Assembly (NCBI GenBank): GCA_964496075.1
Contig: CAZBXB010000012.1
Location: forward strand, 1-16,479
DNA length: 16,479 nt
Source: UBA1372 sp964496075
GTDB lineage: Bacteria > Patescibacteriota > Microgenomatia > UBA12405
Direction: 5' to 3'
Made by a program: the position numbers and the translations under genes
The notes under the pieces: model-generated
Databases searched by the model: none
Seen by the model: the letters and a program-made list of their open reading frames with translations, nothing else
What the model was told of the DNA's origin: nothing
In this document: positions 12,429-16,479 of the stretch, piece after piece
How the letters are laid out: each line of letters opens with the position of its first letter
Numbering within the stretch: position 1 is the first letter of the stretch

Positions 12429-15011
12429 ATGAATAATAAAACAAAATACGATTTTAAAAAAATAGAGGCAAAGTGGAGACAGTATTGGGATAAACACCCG
12501 GAGCTTTATCAAGCTTCGAAATTTTCAGAATCCAATTTACAATTTTCAAAAAAACAGAAAAAATATGTATTGGTAGAGTTTCCCTATCCATCAGGCTCAG
12601 GACTACATATTGGCCATACATTTAGCTTTACCGGTGGAGATATATATGCCAGGTTTAAAAGAATGCAGGGTTTTGATGTCATGTTTCCGATGGGTTGGGA
12701 CGCTTTTGGACTACCGACTGAAAATTATGCCATAAAAGTCAAAAGGCCACCTCAGGAAATAACAAAAGAGAATACGGATATGTTTAGAAGACAGATGAAG
12801 GATCTAGCTTATAGCTTTGATTGGGATAGAGAAATCAATTCAACTGATCCAAAGTACTATAAATGGACCCAGTGGATATTTATTAAGCTGTTTGAGAAGG
12901 GTTTGGCTTACAAAAAAGAGATGCCGATTAACTGGTGTCCCTCTTGCAAGATTGGCTTGGCTAACGAGGAAGTCCTGCCTGCCGGCAGGCATGAGTCGAT
13001 CGGTAAGTGTGAGAGGTGTGGAGCAGAAGTAAGCAGAAGAAATATTTCCCAGTGGGTAGTTAAGATTACTGATTATGCTGATAGGTTAATTGATGGCCTG
13101 GAAAAGACTGATTTTGAGGAGAAAGTAAAAATGGCCCAGATTAATTGGATAGGTAAGTCAGAGGGAGCCAAAATTAAATTCGAAATTCTAAATTCTAAGC
13201 TCGAAACAAACTCAGAAACTCAAAACTCAAAATTCAAAACAGAAAGCTTGGAGGTGTTTACGACTAGGCCGGATACACTGTATGGAGCCACTTTTATGGT
13301 AGTAGCGCCTGAACATAAAATTGTTCAGGAAATTCTAAATTCTAAATCCGAAACTCTAAACAGCAAAGAAATTAAAGAATACGTTAAGAAGGCTAGAGGT
13401 AAGAGTGACATAGAGAGGACGGAATTGTCGAAGGAAAAGACGGGTGTGTTTTCGGGCATGTATGCTATAAATCCGGTAAATGATAAAAAGATTCCAATAT
13501 GGATATCTGATTTTGTACTAGCCAGTTATGGGACAGGAGCGATAATGGCGGTACCGGCTCATGATGAGAGGGATTTTGATTTTGCCAAAAAGTTTGGTTT
13601 GGAAATTATTCCAGTCATTGAACCTTCAACTGATTGGGATTTTGAAAGTTGGGCATATACAGATGTGGATAGTGGTAAGATGATAAATTCACCAAAATGG
13701 GATGGGATGAAACCGGCAAGAGCTATAAAGACTGCAATAGAGTTTTTAGATAAAGAGGGTATGGGGGAAAAGGCAAGTAGCTATCATCTTCGCGATTGGA
13801 TATTTTCCCGACAGCACTATTGGGGTGAGCCGATACCAATGGTAAATTGTCCTGAGCATGGCTGGGTACCGGTACCAATAGAGCAATTACCGATTGAACT
13901 GCCAAAAGTGGAGGCATATGAACCAACTGACACAGGTGAAAGTCCTTTGGCCAAGATGACTGACTGGGTAGAAACGACATGTCCCGTTTGTGAAGGACCG
14001 GCCAAACGAGAAACAGATACTATGCCAAACTGGGCAGGATCTGATTGGTATTTTTTAGCTTACATATTTGCAGACAAGCTAGGAAAGGAGACAAAGGGAA
14101 ATATATTTGAAGATAATATAGAACTACTGGAGAAGTGGATGCCGGTAGATGTCTATATCGGTGGAGATGAGCACAATACGCTTCATTTATTGTATTCAAG
14201 GTTTATATATCAGTTTTTGTATGATTTGGGAGTGGTACCGGAAGGAATCCTGGAGCCGTACTATAAGAGAATATCACATGGAGTCATATTGGGTCCCGAT
14301 GGAAGTAGGATGAGTAAGTCCAGAGAGAATGTAATAGTACCGGGGGATATAACACCGAGATTTGGGGTGGATGTGGTCAGGACATACCTAATGTTCATGG
14401 GTCCCTTTGACAATACCATGTCTTGGAATGAAAAGACTTTGGTGGGCGTAAAAAGGTTTTTGGATAAGTTCTGGGAATTTACAAATTTTCAATTTTCAAT
14501 TTTCAATCAAGACAATGACAAAACTGATAGCAGTGACCAAGTGAAGGTGATAATAAATAAACTAATTGAAGGAGTAACGGGGGACCTGGAAAGCTTTAAA
14601 TATAATACGGCTATAGCTAAGATGATGGAAGCGTTAAATAGTTTAAGAGCGGGAAAGTACAAACTAGTAGGTGGTGATTTGAAAAGCTTTATTAGATTAT
14701 TGGCGCCATTTGCTCCTTATATGACAGAGGAGCTATATAGCAGGATAAGTGATGAAGGTGAAGTGTCTGTGCATGTGTCCTTGTGGCCAAAAGCAGACGA
14801 CAAGTATTTAGTCGATGATAAGGTAACCATACCAGTGGCAATTAACGGTAAGAGAAGGAGCCAAATAGAGGTGAGTAGTCAACAAGTAGGCAATGAGACT
14901 GAAGTATTAAAGTTGGCAATGAAAGATGAGGGGATAGCTAAGTGGATTGAGACAAAAGAAGTGGTTAGAAAGATATATATACCAGGTAAGATGGTTAACC
15001 TAGTGATATAG
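12429..15011 (+). CDS. leuS: Leucyl-tRNA synthetase with in-frame repeat insertions
   Basis: 860 residues, a full-length bacterial class I enzyme charging tRNA-Leu in the cytoplasm. HIGH at 60-63, a zinc-type CPSC...CERC module, CP1 editing domain with TTRPDT (278-283) and VPAHDERDFDFAKKFG, QHYWGEPIPM, PNWAGSDWYFLAYI, RMSKS at 627-631, and the anticodon-binding and C-terminal domains are all present. At least five stretches are unlike family sequence and match the repeats of this window: residues about 32-41, LPAGRHE in the zinc module, the Asn/Ser/Lys/Glu-rich stretch before LEVFTTRPDT, ILNSKSETLNSKE, and FTNFQFSIFNQDND. All fall in surface loops or linkers. There is no Shine-Dalgarno sequence; a start-stop ATGTAA sits 12 bases upstream. 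Expression is probably set by the leader attenuator. Confidence 0.97.
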   Translation: MNNKTKYDFKKIEAKWRQYWDKHPELYQASKFSESNLQFSKKQKKYVLVEFPYPSGSGLHIGHTFSFTGGDIYARFKRMQGFDVMFPMGWDAFGLPTENYAIKVKRPPQEITKENTDMFRRQMKDLAYSFDWDREINSTDPKYYKWTQWIFIKLFEKGLAYKKEMPINWCPSCKIGLANEEVLPAGRHESIGKCERCGAEVSRRNISQWVVKITDYADRLIDGLEKTDFEEKVKMAQINWIGKSEGAKIKFEILNSKLETNSETQNSKFKTESLEVFTTRPDTLYGATFMVVAPEHKIVQEILNSKSETLNSKEIKEYVKKARGKSDIERTELSKEKTGVFSGMYAINPVNDKKIPIWISDFVLASYGTGAIMAVPAHDERDFDFAKKFGLEIIPVIEPSTDWDFESWAYTDVDSGKMINSPKWDGMKPARAIKTAIEFLDKEGMGEKASSYHLRDWIFSRQHYWGEPIPMVNCPEHGWVPVPIEQLPIELPKVEAYEPTDTGESPLAKMTDWVETTCPVCEGPAKRETDTMPNWAGSDWYFLAYIFADKLGKETKGNIFEDNIELLEKWMPVDVYIGGDEHNTLHLLYSRFIYQFLYDLGVVPEGILEPYYKRISHGVILGPDGSRMSKSRENVIVPGDITPRFGVDVVRTYLMFMGPFDNTMSWNEKTLVGVKRFLDKFWEFTNFQFSIFNQDNDKTDSSDQVKVIINKLIEGVTGDLESFKYNTAIAKMMEALNSLRAGKYKLVGGDLKSFIRLLAPFAPYMTEELYSRISDEGEVSVHVSLWPKADDKYLVDDKVTIPVAINGKRRSQIEVSSQQVGNETEVLKLAMKDEGIAKWIETKEVVRKIYIPGKMVNLVI
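12521..12552. repeat. TTTTCAA-type repeat, in frame in leuS (N-terminus)
   Basis: ATTTTCAGAATCCAATTTAC then AATTTTCAAA; encodes FSESNLQFSK just before the conserved YVLVEFPYPSG strand. Confidence 0.6.
12976..12991. repeat. 16-base perfect palindrome, in frame in leuS
   Basis: TGCCTGCCGGCAGGCA, identical to 8327-8342. It encodes LPAGRH within the zinc module, between the two Cys pairs, where homologues usually have a short turn. Confidence 0.85.
13176..13240. repeat. TTCTAAA-type repeat, in frame in leuS editing domain
   Basis: Units such as CGAAATTCTAAATTCTAAGC, CGAAACAAACTCAG and AAACTCAAAACTCAAAATTC. They encode ILNSKLETNSETQNSKFKT between IKF and LEVFTTRPDT. Confidence 0.7.
13330..13362. 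repeat. TTCTAAA-type repeat, second copy in leuS editing domain
   Basis: AAATTCTAAATTCTAAATCC then GAAACTCTAAAC; shares AATTCTAAATTCTAA with the copy at 13176-13240. It encodes ILNSKSETLNSK. Confidence 0.75.
14481..14509. repeat. TTTTCAA-type repeat, in frame in leuS anticodon domain
   Basis: AATTTTC repeated three times in tandem (ACAAATTTTCAATTTTCAAT, TTTCAATCAA). It encodes TNFQFSIFNQ in a linker between helices. Confidence 0.75.
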
Positions 15012-15111
15012 TAAGCCGTAGATATTTGGATGGTTTGATTTAGTTGTTAAATAGGTGGTTAGCAGAGTGTGTTAATTATTGCTAATGAGTATTTATTTTG
15101 CCTATCTACCC

Positions 15112-15180
15112 ATAGTTAGGTATATTTTGAGACTTTAAAGTGAAGGGTGAAGTTGGGGTATATTTTGATATAGTTAGGTA
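15112..15180 (+). repeat. Paired direct repeats upstream of the M16 peptidase gene
   Basis: ATAGTTAGGTA occurs at 15112-15122 and 15170-15180; GGTATATTTTGA occurs at 15119-15130 and 15157-15168. The order is swapped between the two sites. They end 11 bases before the candidate -10 box, so they could be regulator binding sites. The rest of the 15012-15190 gap shows no gene. Confidence 0.5.
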
Positions 15181-15191
15181 AGTTTGTGGCG

Positions 15192-15200
15192 TGATAAAAT
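15192..15200 (+). promoter_or_regulatory. Extended -10 promoter of the M16 peptidase gene
   Basis: TGATAAAAT: TG, one base, then TAAAAT (15195-15200), 8 bases before ATG 15209. The same pattern as the leuS leader promoter. Confidence 0.5.
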
Positions 15201-15208
15201 TGGCAGAT

Positions 15209-16459
15209 ATGGATAAAAATATAAAGGTAGTCAAGTGCAAGAGTGGAGTAAGCTGTATTGTGATTGATATGCCACACCTAAACAGTGTGTCTGTAGATGT
15301 GTTTGTAAAAATGGGGTCGATGTATGAGTCGAAGAAGGAAGCTGGTATGGCTCACTTTTTGGAACACATGGCTTTTAAGGGTACAAAAAAGAGAAAAAGT
15401 TCGTATGAGATTAACAAAGAGATTGATAGTCAGGGTGGCCAGGTGGGAGCCAGTACTTCTTTTGAAATGACTAATTACAGAATAAAAACAATACCGACAA
15501 AGATTAAGTGGGCCATTGAGTTGTTGTCAGATTTGGTAATCAATTCGACTATTCCAAAGACTGAGATTGCTAAAGAAAAAGGAGTGGTAATAGAAGAGAT
15601 AAAGATGTACAAGGATAATCCAACTATGAGTGTTGCCTTTGACTTTATCCGGCTTCTTTATGGGGATTCAGACAGGGGTTGTTGGAGTATATCGGGTGAT
15701 CAAGATAAGGTAGAAGGCTATAAACAAGCGGACTTACTTTGTTATAGAAATAATCACATGGTAGATGAGAATGTTATAGTCGTCCTGTCTGGAAATGTGA
15801 GTGGGTATAAAGATGGACATAAGGCAATTATTGAGTATGTAGAGGAGTCTTTTAAGGGACTGAACAGTGGTAAAATTCAAACGTACAAGTGGAAAATAGA
15901 CTATGTTTTGAGTAGTAATAAGGAAGAGAGAAAAAATAAGAAATTGGAGCAAGCACATTTTTGTTTAGGATTTCCAACGGTGGGAAGACTGGATCGACAT
16001 AGATACGTCTTTAAGTTAATAGATATTATGTTGGCAGGCAATATGTCATCTAGGCTTTTTTTTCGTCTTAGAGAAGATCTAGGGTGGGCCTATTACATTT
16101 ATCCGGAGTCACATCAGTTTTCTGATTTTGGTTTTAGTGGAATACAGTCAGGAGTAAAGGTTGAAATGTTAGATAGGGCGGTAGATTTGATAACAACTGA
16201 GTTTTGTCAGATAGCAGAAACAGTCACTAAGGAGGAGCTTAAGACGACAAAAGACTATTGGTTGGCGATAAATAAGCTGAGTATGGATAGTCCAAAGTTC
16301 TGGGCTAGATTTATAGGACAGTCATTTCTACTTGATAAAAAACTATTGAGTTTAGATGAAGAGATGAGTAAAATGTTGAAGGTGGACATTGATGAGGTTA
16401 AAAGTGTAGTTAGTGCCTATTTTAAGGAAGACAGGAGAAGGCTTTTTGTTATAAAATAG
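15209..16459 (+). CDS. M16-family zinc peptidase (processing-peptidase-like)
   Basis: 416 residues from ATG 15209, chosen over GTG 15191 because a -10 box overlaps that region. The inverted zinc motif HFLEH gives H49, E52 and H53 (HxxEH), and the third ligand is Glu129 in VIEEIKMYKDNP, 76 residues later as in the family. The C-terminal M16 half is present (LDRHRYVFKLIDIMLAGNMS, then SRLFFRLREDLGWAYYIYPE), so this is the usual two-domain bacterial form. No signal peptide, so it should act in the cytoplasm. Substrate unknown; relatives cut small peptides or leader sequences. Confidence 0.93.
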   Translation: MDKNIKVVKCKSGVSCIVIDMPHLNSVSVDVFVKMGSMYESKKEAGMAHFLEHMAFKGTKKRKSSYEINKEIDSQGGQVGASTSFEMTNYRIKTIPTKIKWAIELLSDLVINSTIPKTEIAKEKGVVIEEIKMYKDNPTMSVAFDFIRLLYGDSDRGCWSISGDQDKVEGYKQADLLCYRNNHMVDENVIVVLSGNVSGYKDGHKAIIEYVEESFKGLNSGKIQTYKWKIDYVLSSNKEERKNKKLEQAHFCLGFPTVGRLDRHRYVFKLIDIMLAGNMSSRLFFRLREDLGWAYYIYPESHQFSDFGFSGIQSGVKVEMLDRAVDLITTEFCQIAETVTKEELKTTKDYWLAINKLSMDSPKFWARFIGQSFLLDKKLLSLDEEMSKMLKVDIDEVKSVVSAYFKEDRRRLFVIK

Positions 16460-16479
16460 AGAGTGATGTTAGTATATTT

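Overview
The window is AT-rich and gene-dense. It combines small split genes, a comEA/comEC uptake cluster, WxL-type surface proteins, in-frame repeat insertions in essential genes and no recognisable Shine-Dalgarno sequence at any start I examined. This suggests a Candidate Phyla Radiation (Patescibacteria) bacterium, plausibly of the Microgenomates group. That assignment rests on gene content and style only; there is no rRNA in the window.

Layout. 1-530: end of a membrane protein with a cytoplasmic zinc ribbon. 541-1513: a toxin-antitoxin pair between remnants of a REP-associated tyrosine transposase (RAYT). 1500-8190, minus strand: a surface-protein block with two WxL-like proteins, two WxLIP-like membrane-anchored proteins (one without a signal peptide), a damaged adhesin, a small lipoprotein, a four-helix-bundle S23 gene bracketed by inverted repeats, and a membrane protein ending in a histidine-kinase-like dimerisation helix pair without the phospho-accepting His. 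8212-11206, plus strand: a comEA-like gene, a RAYT, the comEC membrane channel and the ComEC-type metallo-beta-lactamase as a separate gene. The RAYT is joined to its neighbours by 4-base overlaps. 11254-12288: a Fic protein with its own consensus promoter. 12319-15011: leuS behind a leader. 15209-16459: an M16 zinc peptidase.

The best candidate for an undescribed system is the leuS leader. An extended -10 promoter is followed after 5 bases by an 11-codon ORF, MYKIVGLLLLK, whose four consecutive leucine codons are all different (CTC CTA CTT TTA). Three mutually exclusive pairings follow (1:2, 2:3 and a 3:4 terminator with a T6 tract), and then leuS. This is the geometry of classical ribosome-mediated attenuation, apparently started on a leaderless mRNA.

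Two broader themes recur. Many genes have a TANNNT -10 box 5-8 bases before an ATG and no ribosome binding site, which predicts leaderless transcripts. Several short repeat families (TTTTCAA-type, TTCTAAA-type, a 16-base TGCC...GGCA palindrome and GTAG-headed REP hairpins) lie in intergenic DNA and also in frame inside leuS, comEA, the RAYT and signal-peptide coding regions.
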